Origin: Azospirillum canadense
Lineage (GTDB): Bacteria > Pseudomonadota > Alphaproteobacteria > Azospirillales > Azospirillaceae
Direction of reading: 5' to 3'
Assembly (NCBI RefSeq): GCF_025961225.1
Contig: NZ_JAOQNG010000010.1
Coordinates: 672,501 to 736,500, forward strand
DNA: 64,000 bases
Position 1 is the stretch's first letter, and every line of letters starts with the position of its first letter. Shown in pieces: positions 28,707 to 36,364 of the stretch. Below the pieces are notes generated by a model. It had not been told where the DNA came from, did no database searches, and was given only the letters and a program-made list of their open reading frames with translations. The position numbers and the translations under genes were made by a program.

Positions 28707-30212
28707 TTAGGCGCCCAACAGGTCCTTCAACGCGCCGCGCACGCCCTTGGTTTGGATGGCGGCAAGGTGGGCGGCGGTGCGGACCGCGAGGCCGGGGATG
28801 CGGGTCAGGTCCTCGCCCCACAGCCGGGCGTCGGCCAGCACCGTGTTGACCAGCGCCGCCGCGTCGTTGCCGTTCGTCGCCCAGGCCGCGGCCATGGCCG
28901 CGATCACCGCCGCGTCGTCTTTGATTGAATAGGCGCCGGCGTCGCGCGTGCCGGTGTAGGCGCCTTCCGCCAGCGTGCCCTGGTAGAAGCGCAGCAGCGC
29001 GGCCAGCGAGAAGGACAGCCCCTCCGGCGCCTCACCCCTGGCGGCCACCGCGTCCTTCAGGCTGGGCAGCACGCGCACGGCCCACTTCGACACGGAGTTC
29101 AGGGCGATCGAGATCAGCTCGTGCCGGATGTAGGGGTTGCCGAACCGCTCCATGATCGTGCGGGCGTAGTCCTGGCGCTCCGCCTCGGGCAGGGGGACGT
29201 AGGGGACGATCTCCTCGAACATCACCTTGGACAGGTAGGCCGACAGGGTGGCGTCGTCCATCATGCCCTTCACCGTGTCGATGCCCGCGCCATGGGCGGC
29301 CAGCGCGCTTGCCGTGTGGGCGCCGTTCAGGATGCGCACCTTGCGGCTGCGGTAGGGCTTCAGGTCGTCGGTCCACACCACGTTCAGGCCGGCCTTGTGC
29401 AGCGGGAACTCTTCCGCCAGGGCCGCCGGACCTTCGATGACCCAGACGTGGAAGGGCTCGCCGGCCACGGCCAGCGTGTCCTCGTAGCCCCACTTGGCGG
29501 TGAGGGCCGCGGCCTCGTCGCGCGGATAGCCGGGGACGATGCGGTCGACCAGCGTGTTCAGGAAGTGGTTGTGCGCCTCCACCCAGGCGGCGAAGCCGGA
29601 TTCCAGGCCCCAGCGCTTGGCGTGGGCGAGCACGATGCGCTTCAGGTTGGCGCCGTTGGCCTCGATCAGCTCGCAGGGCAGGAAGACCAGGCCGGTCGCG
29701 GCCGTGCCGCCCAGCGCCTTGAAGCGGGCGTGCAGCAGTGCGGCGACCTTGGCCGGGAAGCTCTGCTGGCAGATGCCGGGGGTGTAGGGCTCTTCCACGT
29801 CGGCGATGCCGGCCTCGGTGGTGTTGGACACGACGAAGCGCAGCTGGGGCACCGTGGCGTAGGCGACCATCCGCTCCCAGTCGGTGTAGGGGTCGAGCGC
29901 GTCGGACACGCAGCTGACCACGCGGCGCTCCTCGACCTCGCGGCCCTGCTCGATGCCGCGCAGCAGGACGGTGTAGAGGCCGTCCTGCGCCTTCAGCAGG
30001 CCGGCGATGCCCTGGGCCAGCGGCTGGGCCACGGCGACGCCGGCGCCCATCAGGCCGCGGCCATTGGCGACGTCGACCATCCAGTCGACAAAGCCGCGCA
30101 GGAAGTTTCCGTCGCCCACCTGCAGGATGGTGACGGGAAGCACCGGCGCGCCGGCGGTGTGCGCGACATCGAGCGAGCCGCCAGCGAGGAGGTCACGGGA
30201 GAGCTGGGCCAT
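28707..30212 (-). CDS. uxaB: Tagaturonate reductase (altronate oxidoreductase)
   Basis: A 501-aa NAD-dependent enzyme that interconverts D-tagaturonate and D-altronate in galacturonate breakdown. The start region PVTILQVGDGNFLRGFVDWM and FVVSNTTEAGI (about residue 128-138) are typical of UxaB and differ from the UxuB at 14487. Catalytic signature KVRILNGAH (about residue 293). Start at 30212 behind AAGGA. It is a single-gene unit with its own promoter and operator at 30240 and a terminator at 28648. Altronate dehydratase and uronate isomerase, the adjoining steps, are not in this window. Confidence 0.88.
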   Translation of the reverse strand: MAQLSRDLLAGGSLDVAHTAGAPVLPVTILQVGDGNFLRGFVDWMVDVANGRGLMGAGVAVAQPLAQGIAGLLKAQDGLYTVLLRGIEQGREVEERRVVSCVSDALDPYTDWERMVAYATVPQLRFVVSNTTEAGIADVEEPYTPGICQQSFPAKVAALLHARFKALGGTAATGLVFLPCELIEANGANLKRIVLAHAKRWGLESGFAAWVEAHNHFLNTLVDRIVPGYPRDEAAALTAKWGYEDTLAVAGEPFHVWVIEGPAALAEEFPLHKAGLNVVWTDDLKPYRSRKVRILNGAHTASALAAHGAGIDTVKGMMDDATLSAYLSKVMFEEIVPYVPLPEAERQDYARTIMERFGNPYIRHELISIALNSVSKWAVRVLPSLKDAVAARGEAPEGLSFSLAALLRFYQGTLAEGAYTGTRDAGAYSIKDDAAVIAAMAAAWATNGNDAAALVNTVLADARLWGEDLTRIPGLAVRTAAHLAAIQTKGVRGALKDLLGA

Positions 30213-30239
30213 GATGGAATTCCTTATCGGGAGATGGCG

Positions 30240-30270
30240 TATTATATTAATATATCAGTTATGGAGGCAA
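30240..30270 (-). promoter_or_regulatory. uxaB promoter with overlapping operator
   Basis: On the minus strand TTGCCT (30265-30270), an 18-base spacer and a consensus TATAAT (30241-30246). The operator TATTATATTAATATATCA (30240-30257) covers the -10 box and part of the spacer; its right half AATATATCA is identical to that in front of kdgK. Confidence 0.7.
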
Positions 30271-30359
30271 GGGATTCCGGCTGTGGGATGCTCCCTTGCG
30301 CGGTGGCCTTTTGCGGGGTTTCCGGGGGTTGGACGGGGGTGCGGCAAAATGCGCGTGGC

Positions 30360-30566
30360 GCCATATCCCTCTCCCGTCCCGGGAGAGGGTGGCCCGAAAG
30401 GCCTATCGCGCTGGCCTAAGGCCAGCGCTGACGGCGTCAGGCGGATGCCAAGGGCATCCGCTGAGAGCCGGGTGAGGGTCGCACGAGGACCAGTGGATTA
30501 TCCTTCCACGACCCTCACCCTCCCGCCTGCGGCGGCCCCCTCCCTCTCCCGAGGCGGGAGAGGGGA
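30360..30566. repeat. Intergenic palindromic repeat element
   Basis: About 200 bases of nested palindromes: CCCTCTCCCG-TCC-CGGGAGAGGG (30365-30388), CTGGCCTTAGGCCAG-like (30411-30425), GGATGCC-AAG-GGCATCC (30441-30457), and a final CCCTCTCCCG...CGGGAGAGGGG (30542-30565). The CCCTCACCCTCCC and CTCTCCCG blocks are shared with 14224-14360. It separates uxaB from the kdgK operon, and no gene is seen in it. Confidence 0.7.
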
Positions 30567-30582
30567 ATACACTCCGTGCAGA

Positions 30583-31611
30583 TCAGTGCGTCGCGACTGA
30601 CGTCACCGCGAAGGCTTGCGACGCCGCCAGGATCGTCTCGATCAGGCGGTGCACTTTCAGCGCCTCGCGGCCGGTGACGCGCGGGTTGCCGCCGCGGTCG
30701 AGCGCGTCCAGGAAGTCGGACAGGACGGCGCGGTGGTGGGTGTTGGCGAAGGCCATGGGGTCGGCGCCGCCGCCGAGCGTGCCGGCCGTCTCCCCGGCGC
30801 GAATGGTCTCGCCGCTGTGGAGTTGGACCTCCAGGCGGTCGCCGGACAGGATGGCGGAGCCCTTGGTGCCGGCGATCTCGATGCGTTCGGGGAAGCCGGG
30901 GAAGGCGACCGTGGTGGCGTCGACCGTGGCCAGCATTCCATTCTCGAAGCGCAGGGAGGCCGTGACCATGTCCTCAGTGTCGATGGGGCGCAGCCCACTG
31001 GTCGCCGCGAAGGCAGCGACATGGCTCGGCAGGCCGAACAGGCTGACGAACAGGTCCAGCGTGTGGATGGCCTGGGTCAGCAGCACGCCGCCGCCATCGC
31101 GCGCCTTCATGCCGCGGCCGGGCTGGGCGTAATAGTCGCCGTCGCGCCACCAGCGGATGATCACGGAGGTGGTCAGCGGGTCGCCCAGCGCGCCGTCGCG
31201 CAGCAGGTCGGTCAGCCGCTCGGCCGCCGCGCGGAAGCGGTGCTGCAGGACAACGCCCAGAGTCAGGCCGGCGCGTTCCATGGTTTCGACCACGGTGCGG
31301 GAGCCCTCCGGCGTGGCGTCCAGCGGCTTTTCCAGCAGCACATGCTTGCCCGCGGCGGCGCAGCGCGCCACCAACTCGGCGTGGCTGTCCGGCGGGGTCA
31401 GCAGCAGGATCGCCGACAAGGTCGGGTCGTCCAGCAGCGTCTCCATCCGGTCCACCACCGGCAGGCCGAAGCGTTCGCCGAAGGCGGCGCGCCGGGCGGG
31501 GGAGGGGCTGAATCCGCCGGCCACCTCCACCCGGTCCGCCAGATCCAGCAGGCTCTGGGCGTGGGGCGTCGCCGCCATGCCCAGCCCGATCACGCCGACG
31601 CGCCGCCGCAC
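30583..31611 (-). CDS. Gfo/Idh/MocA-family oxidoreductase
   Basis: A 342-aa NAD(P)-dependent dehydrogenase. Rossmann start RRRVGVIGLGMAATPHAQSL (residues 2-21), the conserved HVLLEKPLD with catalytic-region Lys (about residue 91-99), and a C-terminal alpha/beta domain. Starts with GTG at 31611, four bases after the eda stop. As the last gene of kdgK-gntR-eda it may oxidise a sugar acid or sugar entering this pathway, for example a galactose- or arabinose-type substrate; the family is too diverse to name one. Confidence 0.85.
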   Translation of the reverse strand: MRRRVGVIGLGMAATPHAQSLLDLADRVEVAGGFSPSPARRAAFGERFGLPVVDRMETLLDDPTLSAILLLTPPDSHAELVARCAAAGKHVLLEKPLDATPEGSRTVVETMERAGLTLGVVLQHRFRAAAERLTDLLRDGALGDPLTTSVIIRWWRDGDYYAQPGRGMKARDGGGVLLTQAIHTLDLFVSLFGLPSHVAAFAATSGLRPIDTEDMVTASLRFENGMLATVDATTVAFPGFPERIEIAGTKGSAILSGDRLEVQLHSGETIRAGETAGTLGGGADPMAFANTHHRAVLSDFLDALDRGGNPRVTGREALKVHRLIETILAASQAFAVTSVATH

Positions 31612-31615
31612 GGAC

Positions 31616-32254
31616 TCAGACCTGCGTTGCGAGAGTGGAGGCCTCGCGGGCGAGGCGCTCGATGGCGGCCCAGCGGCGCTCCTTGACAGCGTCGGCCGGG
31701 GTCAGCCACGTGCCGCCGAGCGCGAAGACGTTGGGCAGGGACAGGATCTCTCGGACATTCTCCGCCTTGATGCCGCCGGTCGGGCAGAAGCGGATCTCGG
31801 GGAGGAGCGGGGCCATGCCACGGAGCGCCGGGGCGCCGCCGTTCAGCATGGCGGGGAAGAACTTCAGCTCGCGGAAACCGTGCTCGTAGGCGATCAGCGC
31901 CTCGGTCACCGTGGCGATGCCCGGCAGGTAGGGCAGGCCGGCGGCCTTGGCGGCCTCGGCCAGCCGGTCGGTCAGGCCGGGGCTGACGACGAAGCGGGCG
32001 CCGACGTCGCGGGCCTGGGCGAACTGCTCCGGCCGGATCAGCGTGCCGAGCCCGACCAGCGCGCCCGGCACCTTGGCGGCGATCGCTTCCGCGCAGGCGA
32101 GCGCGCCCGGCGTGCGCAGGGTGATCTCCAGCGTGGTCAGGCCGCCGGCGACCAGCGCCTCGGCCAGCGGAACGGCCTCGGCCGGGTTGTCGAGCACCAG
32201 CACCGGGACGATCCGGGCGCCGGTCAGGGAGGGTTCAAGGCGGGGAACAGTCAT
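31616..32254 (-). CDS. eda: KDPG/KHG aldolase
   Basis: A 212-aa class I aldolase that splits 2-keto-3-deoxy-6-phosphogluconate into pyruvate and glyceraldehyde-3-phosphate. Schiff-base Lys is in ELKFFPAML (about residue 128-136), with the general base Glu in TTLEITLRTP (about 41-50), and the phosphate loop FCPTGGIKAENV. One loop reads GLGTLIRPEQ where GAGTV is usual, a modest change near the active site. It overlaps the GntR stop by four bases (start 32254) and completes the KDG route begun by kdgK. Confidence 0.95.
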   Translation of the reverse strand: MTVPRLEPSLTGARIVPVLVLDNPAEAVPLAEALVAGGLTTLEITLRTPGALACAEAIAAKVPGALVGLGTLIRPEQFAQARDVGARFVVSPGLTDRLAEAAKAAGLPYLPGIATVTEALIAYEHGFRELKFFPAMLNGGAPALRGMAPLLPEIRFCPTGGIKAENVREILSLPNVFALGGTWLTPADAVKERRWAAIERLAREASTLATQV

Positions 32255-32958
32255 GGCTTGGCCTCGGGAAGAGAGAAATAGAGGGGGGTGGCGTGCCGCA
32301 CGTCGTCGATCGTCAGCAGCAGGCCATCGATATGGGCGCTCAGCGCGCGGGCGGCAGCCTCCGGGTCACCGGCGGCGATCGCGGCGACGATGGCCTCATG
32401 CTCCGCGATCACGGTGGACATGCGGCCGCGCACCGGCAGGGTCAGGCGGCGGCAGCGGTCGATCTGCACCTTCACCTGCTGCACGATCGGCCAGAAACCG
32501 GGACAGCCGGCGATCTCGGCGATCAGCGCGTGGAAGCTTTCGTCGGCTTGGTGGAAACCGTCGGCGTCGTCGGCGACGTCCACCTCATGCTGACGCTCGA
32601 CGTTGGCGCGCAACGCCGCGATCTGGCTGCGCGTGGCGCGCTCGGCGGCGAGGCGGGCGGTCTGCTGCTCCAACGTCTTTCGGATCAGGCTGGCTTCCGG
32701 AAGGGCGGCGATGGGGATACGGGCGACGAAGGTGCCCGATTGCGGGAAGACCTCGATCAGGCCCTCATCGGACAGGCGCAGCACCGCCTCGCGGACGGGC
32801 GTGCGGCTGACGCCGGCCGCTTCTGCGATCTGCTTTTCGGAAATGGGCTCGCCGGGTTTGCGGCGGAGCGACACGATCTCGTTGCGCAGGTCGCGGTAGA
32901 TCGCCGCCGCCGCCGTTGTGCCGCGTTGGGCGGCGCGGGGGAGGGGGGCGGGTCCCAT
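32251..32958 (-). CDS. GntR-family regulator, FCD subfamily (fourth)
   Basis: A 235-aa regulator with start at 32958, four bases after the kdgK stop, and a stop overlapping the eda start. Winged helix: IYRDLRNEIVSLRRKPGEPI then AAGVSRTPVREAVLRLSDEG. FCD domain from about residue 90 with ESFHALIAEIAGCPGFW and VQIDRCRRLTLP. Closest in the window to the regulator at 25359. Being inside the kdgK-eda operon, it probably senses a pathway intermediate (KDG or KDPG would be typical) and acts on the operator at 33960. Confidence 0.93.
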   Translation of the reverse strand: MGPAPLPRAAQRGTTAAAAIYRDLRNEIVSLRRKPGEPISEKQIAEAAGVSRTPVREAVLRLSDEGLIEVFPQSGTFVARIPIAALPEASLIRKTLEQQTARLAAERATRSQIAALRANVERQHEVDVADDADGFHQADESFHALIAEIAGCPGFWPIVQQVKVQIDRCRRLTLPVRGRMSTVIAEHEAIVAAIAAGDPEAAARALSAHIDGLLLTIDDVRHATPLYFSLPEAKP

Positions 32959-32962
32959 GGCG

Positions 32963-33907
32963 CTACCCGACGTCCTGGGCGAGCACGGCGTCCGTCGCCT
33001 CACGCGGGATGATGGCGCCGCGGTGCTGGATGACGACGGCGGCGATGCGGTGGGCGGCACGGGCGGCCTCCACCGGGCCGCGCCCTTGCAGGCGGGCGGC
33101 GAGGTAGCCGGCGGAGAAGCTGTCGCCGGCCGCGGTGGTGTCCACGACATTGGCGACCTTCTGACAGGGCACCTCCTCCTGGAACCCGTCCGCGGTGGCG
33201 ACGATGCAGCCGGGCTGTTCCAGCTTCAGCACGATCTCCGGCACGCCGGCGGCGCGCACGCGGGCCAGCGCCGCGGCGGCGTCGGTGTCGCCGTACAGGC
33301 CGCGCAGGTCCTCCACGCCGGGCAGGGCGATGTCGGCGCGCCGGAACATGGCGTCGTAAGCGCGCTGCGCCGTTTCCTTGTCCGGCCACAGGCGGGGGCG
33401 CCAGTTGGTGTCGAAGGCGACGCGGCCGCCGCGCTCGCGCAGGCGGTCGAGCAGGGGGAACAGAACCTCGCGCCCGCGCTCGCCCCAGATCGCCAGGCTG
33501 ATGCCGGAGAGGTAGAGCAGGTCGTAGGTCTCAAGGTCGGCGATCAGAGCCGGCGACTGCGGCAGGACGAACAGCTCGCGGGCCGGGGCGGCGTCGCGCC
33601 AGTAGAGGAAGCGGCGCTCCCCCTTGTCATCGGTTTCGATCATGTAGAGCCCCGGCACGCGGCCGGGCACGCGCAGCACATGGCCGGTGCCCACGCCCTC
33701 GGCGCTCCAGGCGGCGACCATGGCGTCGCTGTTCGGGTCGTCGCCCAGCGCGGTGACGTAGTCCACCGGGGCGCCGAGCCGGGCCAGATAGACGGCGGTG
33801 TTCAGCGTGTCGCCGCCGAAGCCCATGGTGAAGGCGCCGTCGGGACGGCGGACCATCTCCAACATGCACTCGCCGAGGGAAGCCACCCGCTTCGCGGAAA
33901 CACTCAT
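32963..33907 (-). CDS. kdgK: 2-keto-3-deoxygluconate kinase
   Basis: A 314-aa PfkB-family sugar kinase. Phosphorylates KDG to KDPG with ATP, the common point of all three uronate branches here. N-terminal VASLGECMLEMVRRPDG and GGDTLNTAVYLARLG; C-terminal PfkB signature VDTTAAGDSFSAGYLAARL with the catalytic Asp in AAGDSF. Start at 33907 lies seven bases after GGAGG; an ATG two codons earlier is too close to that site. First gene of kdgK-gntR-eda-oxidoreductase, with a promoter and operator directly upstream. Confidence 0.95.
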   Translation of the reverse strand: MSVSAKRVASLGECMLEMVRRPDGAFTMGFGGDTLNTAVYLARLGAPVDYVTALGDDPNSDAMVAAWSAEGVGTGHVLRVPGRVPGLYMIETDDKGERRFLYWRDAAPARELFVLPQSPALIADLETYDLLYLSGISLAIWGERGREVLFPLLDRLRERGGRVAFDTNWRPRLWPDKETAQRAYDAMFRRADIALPGVEDLRGLYGDTDAAAALARVRAAGVPEIVLKLEQPGCIVATADGFQEEVPCQKVANVVDTTAAGDSFSAGYLAARLQGRGPVEAARAAHRIAAVVIQHRGAIIPREATDAVLAQDVG

Positions 33908-33959
33908 GCTCATCCTCCGTCCGCCGGTCGTTTGTGGGTCCGTACCCGGCGCTTCGGAT

Positions 33960-33990
33960 AAATATATTAATATATCACGCCGCCATGCAA
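33960..33990 (-). promoter_or_regulatory. kdgK promoter with overlapping operator
   Basis: On the minus strand TTGCAT (33985-33990) is followed, after 17 or 18 bases, by ATATAT or TATATT. The operator AAATATATTAATATATCA (33960-33977) spans this -10 region; 16 of 18 bases fit the palindrome TGATATATTAATATATCA. Clear repression geometry. Confidence 0.7.
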
Positions 33991-34027
33991 GGGTTATCGG
34001 CCTTGCCGGCCGCTCACCCTGCGGCGA

Positions 34028-34990
34028 TCACGCCACCGCGGGAACCTGTGATGCGGCGCGTTCCTTCTGCCGGATCCGTTCGCGGTGCGCGGTGTAGACG
34101 CCGCTCGCGATGATGACGCCGGCGCCGACAAAGGTCCAGTGGTCCGGCATCGCGCCGAACACAAGATACCCCATCATCGACGACCAGACGATCTGGATGT
34201 AGGAGTAGGAGGCCAGTACCGAAGCGTCGCCGTAGCGGTAGGCCTGGACCAGCAGCCATTGCGCGATGGTGGACACCACGCCGATCAGCCCGCCCAGCGC
34301 GATTTCCCGCCAGGTCGGCACCGCGAAATCGAAGGGCAGCAGGGCGGTCAGCACGGCAAGGCCGGTCAGCGCGGTCCAGATCAACGTGGTGGCCGGGCGT
34401 TCCTGCCCGGTCATCTTGCGGGTGATAACCACGCCGGTCGCCCAGCTCATCGCCGACAGGATGGGGAAGATGGCGGCGGGCTGGAACGCGGCGCCGCCCG
34501 GACGGATCACGATCAGCACGCCCATCAGCCCAACCAGCACGGCCGCCCAGCGCCGCACGCCGATCTTCTCGTTCAGGATCAGGATCGACAGGATGGTGAC
34601 GAAGACCGGCGAGACGTAGCTGGTGGCCGCCGCCTCGGCCAGCGGCAGGTAGCGCATGCCCATGATGAAGAACAGCGCCGACCCCAGCATGCCGAGCCCG
34701 CGCAGGACTTGCAGGCCGGGGCGTGCCGTCCGCACGACCTCCGGCCCGCCGCGCATCATCAGCGGTAGAAGCAGCGTCGAGAAGCCGACGTAGCGCATCC
34801 AGCCGATCTCGATGGAGGGCAGGGTCTGGCTGAGGTATTTCGCGGTCGCGTCGGAGCAGGAGAAGAAGAACACCGCGACGACGACCAGCAAAATCCCGCG
34901 CAGCGGGTCGTCCCGGCGGGCGGGCATGGCGGCGGTGGTTGCGGCTTCTGCGGACAGCGCGGCGGGGGCGGTGGGGGAGCAGTCGGGCAT
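34028..34990 (-). CDS. EamA/DMT-family transporter
   Basis: A 320-aa inner-membrane protein with ten hydrophobic segments arranged as two EamA halves (RGILLVVVAVFFFSCSDATA at about 31-50, and the second half from AAIFPILSAMSWATGVVITR). The first 28 residues are polar and Ala-rich. Members export or import small metabolites; the substrate cannot be read from the sequence. A minus-strand terminator at 35092 separates it from the operator at 35220, so it may have its own promoter in the roughly 100 bases between. Confidence 0.88.
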   Translation of the reverse strand: MPDCSPTAPAALSAEAATTAAMPARRDDPLRGILLVVVAVFFFSCSDATAKYLSQTLPSIEIGWMRYVGFSTLLLPLMMRGGPEVVRTARPGLQVLRGLGMLGSALFFIMGMRYLPLAEAAATSYVSPVFVTILSILILNEKIGVRRWAAVLVGLMGVLIVIRPGGAAFQPAAIFPILSAMSWATGVVITRKMTGQERPATTLIWTALTGLAVLTALLPFDFAVPTWREIALGGLIGVVSTIAQWLLVQAYRYGDASVLASYSYIQIVWSSMMGYLVFGAMPDHWTFVGAGVIIASGVYTAHRERIRQKERAASQVPAVA

Positions 34991-35091
34991 GGCGGGGCAA
35001 GTCTAGGTAGGGAACGGAAGGAGCGCACGGGCGAATCTTGTGCGATGCAGCATGGCTGCCATTCAAAGGCCGCTCCGGGACGCGAGCGTCC

Positions 35092-35131
35092 GAAAAGAAA
35101 AAGGCCACCCGGGGGGAGCCCTGGTGGCCTT
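35092..35131 (-). terminator. Rho-independent terminator on the minus strand
   Basis: AAGGCCACC (35101-35109) pairs with GGTGGCCTT (35123-35131). On the minus strand the stem runs into TTTTTCTTTTC (35092-35102). It stands 101 bases upstream of the DMT transporter start, so it ends a transcript that starts further upstream. Confidence 0.8.
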
Positions 35132-35214
35132 GAAGTCGCTTTTGGAGAAACGCCAACCGGTCGGACAACACGAAGGCTGTGACGGCCGAATGGGCTTCAA
35201 AGGATAACCGAACG
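35092..35214 (-). ncRNA. Possible operator-controlled short RNA or leader
   Basis: A complete minus-strand transcription unit without a protein gene: the promoter and operator at 35220-35249, a predicted start near 35214, and the terminator at 35092-35131, giving about 120 nt. The RNA before the terminator is unstructured-looking, with no ATG; GTG/TTG frames there run through the terminator. It may be a trans-acting RNA under sugar-acid control, or an attenuating leader of the DMT transporter gene at 34028-34990. Confidence 0.4.
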
Positions 35215-35219
35215 AAAAA

Positions 35220-35249
35220 AGCTATACTAGTATATCACATTTGACGCAA
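35220..35249 (-). promoter_or_regulatory. Promoter with overlapping operator, orphan unit
   Basis: On the minus strand TTGCGT (35244-35249), exactly 17 bases, then TATAGC (35221-35226). The operator AGCTATACTAGTATATCA (35220-35237) has a perfect TATACTAGTATA core and the AGTATATCA right half seen before the MFS gene. The only downstream element before a terminator is the short RNA above. Confidence 0.65.
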
Positions 35250-35290
35250 GCCCTTTTTGCGGGGGCGGACAAAAAGTGGGGGCGGTCGTG

Positions 35291-35674
35291 TCAGCTCGCG
35301 CCGCCGAAGCCGCGCGGCGGAGTGGTGCGCAGCGCGTGGATGCGGTCGCGTTCCTCCAGGAAGAGCGCCGCCCAGCGCGGCTCGTTGGCGCGCAGGTCGT
35401 CGAGCAAGCGGCTTGCCTCGGCAAGCGCGTCGGTGGACAGGGCGCCAGCGGTCAGCAGTTGCATGCGGGCGTCGACGTAGGTCAGGGTGCCGGCGATGGC
35501 GGCGGCCGTTTCCGGATAGTCGCTGCGGTAGCCGATCGGGCCGGCCAGGATCGTGTAGGCTGCGAGTTCGGTCTCGCAGGATGCGCGGACCCGGTCGAGC
35601 GTCTCGGCCAGCCTGACCAGCAGGCGTTCCCAGCGTTTTTGTTCGACGATGTCGAATCCGATGATCTCGCCCAT
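35291..35674 (-). CDS. Hypothetical helical protein
   Basis: A 127-aa, probably all-helical soluble protein (IIGFDIVEQKRWERLLVRLA, ETLDRVRASCETELAAYTIL, LSTDALAEASRLLDDLRANE, FLEERDRIHALR). No membrane segment, no catalytic motif, and I do not know the family. Its start overlaps the stop of the previous gene (ATGA), so it is co-translated with 35674-35895. Last of the small genes downstream of ubiTUV. Confidence 0.65.
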   Translation of the reverse strand: MGEIIGFDIVEQKRWERLLVRLAETLDRVRASCETELAAYTILAGPIGYRSDYPETAAAIAGTLTYVDARMQLLTAGALSTDALAEASRLLDDLRANEPRWAALFLEERDRIHALRTTPPRGFGGAS

Positions 35675-35895
35675 CAGCGCGGATCCCCAAATTCCGGACT
35701 CACGATGCGCAAAATGCGAACCATCTGGCTCATGACACGGCTGTGCTCCCGTTGCAAGCGGCTGTAGGCGAGAAGCAGATCCCGGCAGACCGGCTCCCAG
35801 CCATCGCGGGGAGTCTCACCCGCGGCCAGCCGCTCCAGCCACCGCTCGGCGTTGATGGGTTCCAAGGCATCGCCATTCGTATCCATCGGCTTCAT
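35674..35895 (-). CDS. Hypothetical small helical protein
   Basis: A 73-aa protein: MKPMDTNGDALEPINAERWL, then a short amphipathic helix and LLLAYSRLQREHSRVMSQMVRILRIV near the C-terminus. Arg-rich helix may bind a partner or nucleic acid, but nothing specific is seen. The start has GCGAGG eleven bases upstream. Coupled by a four-base overlap to the next gene. Family unknown to me. Confidence 0.6.
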   Translation of the reverse strand: MKPMDTNGDALEPINAERWLERLAAGETPRDGWEPVCRDLLLAYSRLQREHSRVMSQMVRILRIVSPEFGDPR

Positions 35896-35955
35896 CGTCG
35901 GACCTCGCTTGCGGGTCGTTAGACTTTGGCTGTTGCGTACCGCCGCCGCAGCGGC

Positions 35956-36141
35956 TCAGTTCACCCGCCGCGCGAGGTGCGTCGGCGCGACCTTCAGCAC
36001 GGTCCGGAACTCGTTCCAGTTCGGGTCCACGCCTTCGACGAAGAAGCGGCGGCCATCACTGGTGATGTGGGCGGACTGGTCCAGCGCGTAGGTCTGGTCG
36101 CTGGCGGTCTGCAAGGCTTGGTCGAGGGTGTTGAACGACAT
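35956..36141 (-). CDS. Hypothetical small protein
   Basis: A 61-aa protein starting MSFNTLDQALQTASDQTYAL, with ITSDGRRFFVEGVDPNWNEF in the middle and a basic end (HLARRVN). It looks like a compact alpha/beta unit. The start at 36141 is preferred over one 42 bases upstream because it begins the conserved-looking part. Not recognised. The 223-base gap upstream holds a small palindrome, so it may have its own promoter. Confidence 0.55.
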   Translation of the reverse strand: MSFNTLDQALQTASDQTYALDQSAHITSDGRRFFVEGVDPNWNEFRTVLKVAPTHLARRVN

Positions 36142-36289
36142 GATCGTTTGCCATCGTGTGAGGTTTGGGGCCGGCCTTCGCACGGGGGGCGCGTCGGAAG
36201 AAGCGCGCGGCGGAGGGGGCCTTGTCGTGCGGGATCGGCGTGATCCGCGTCGCTGGGCGGGCGCGTATCGGCCGGAGCAGCGAATGCTG

Positions 36290-36300
36290 TGGTAATACCA
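36290..36300. promoter_or_regulatory. TGGTAATACCA palindrome
   Basis: A perfect 11-base palindrome in the 36142-36364 gap. Its half-site TGGTA is the one used by hexuronate GntR regulators such as ExuR/UxuR (TGGTATACCA), and TGGTA also begins the sites at 7096 and 11304. Direction and target gene (35956-36141 is the nearest downstream on the minus strand) are uncertain. The rest of the gap shows nothing. Confidence 0.35.
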
Positions 36301-36364
36301 GTTTTGCCGGGAGGAGCCCTGTGAGGAATCCGGTCTGCGTCGAGTTGCCGCGGCGTCCCAGAGA

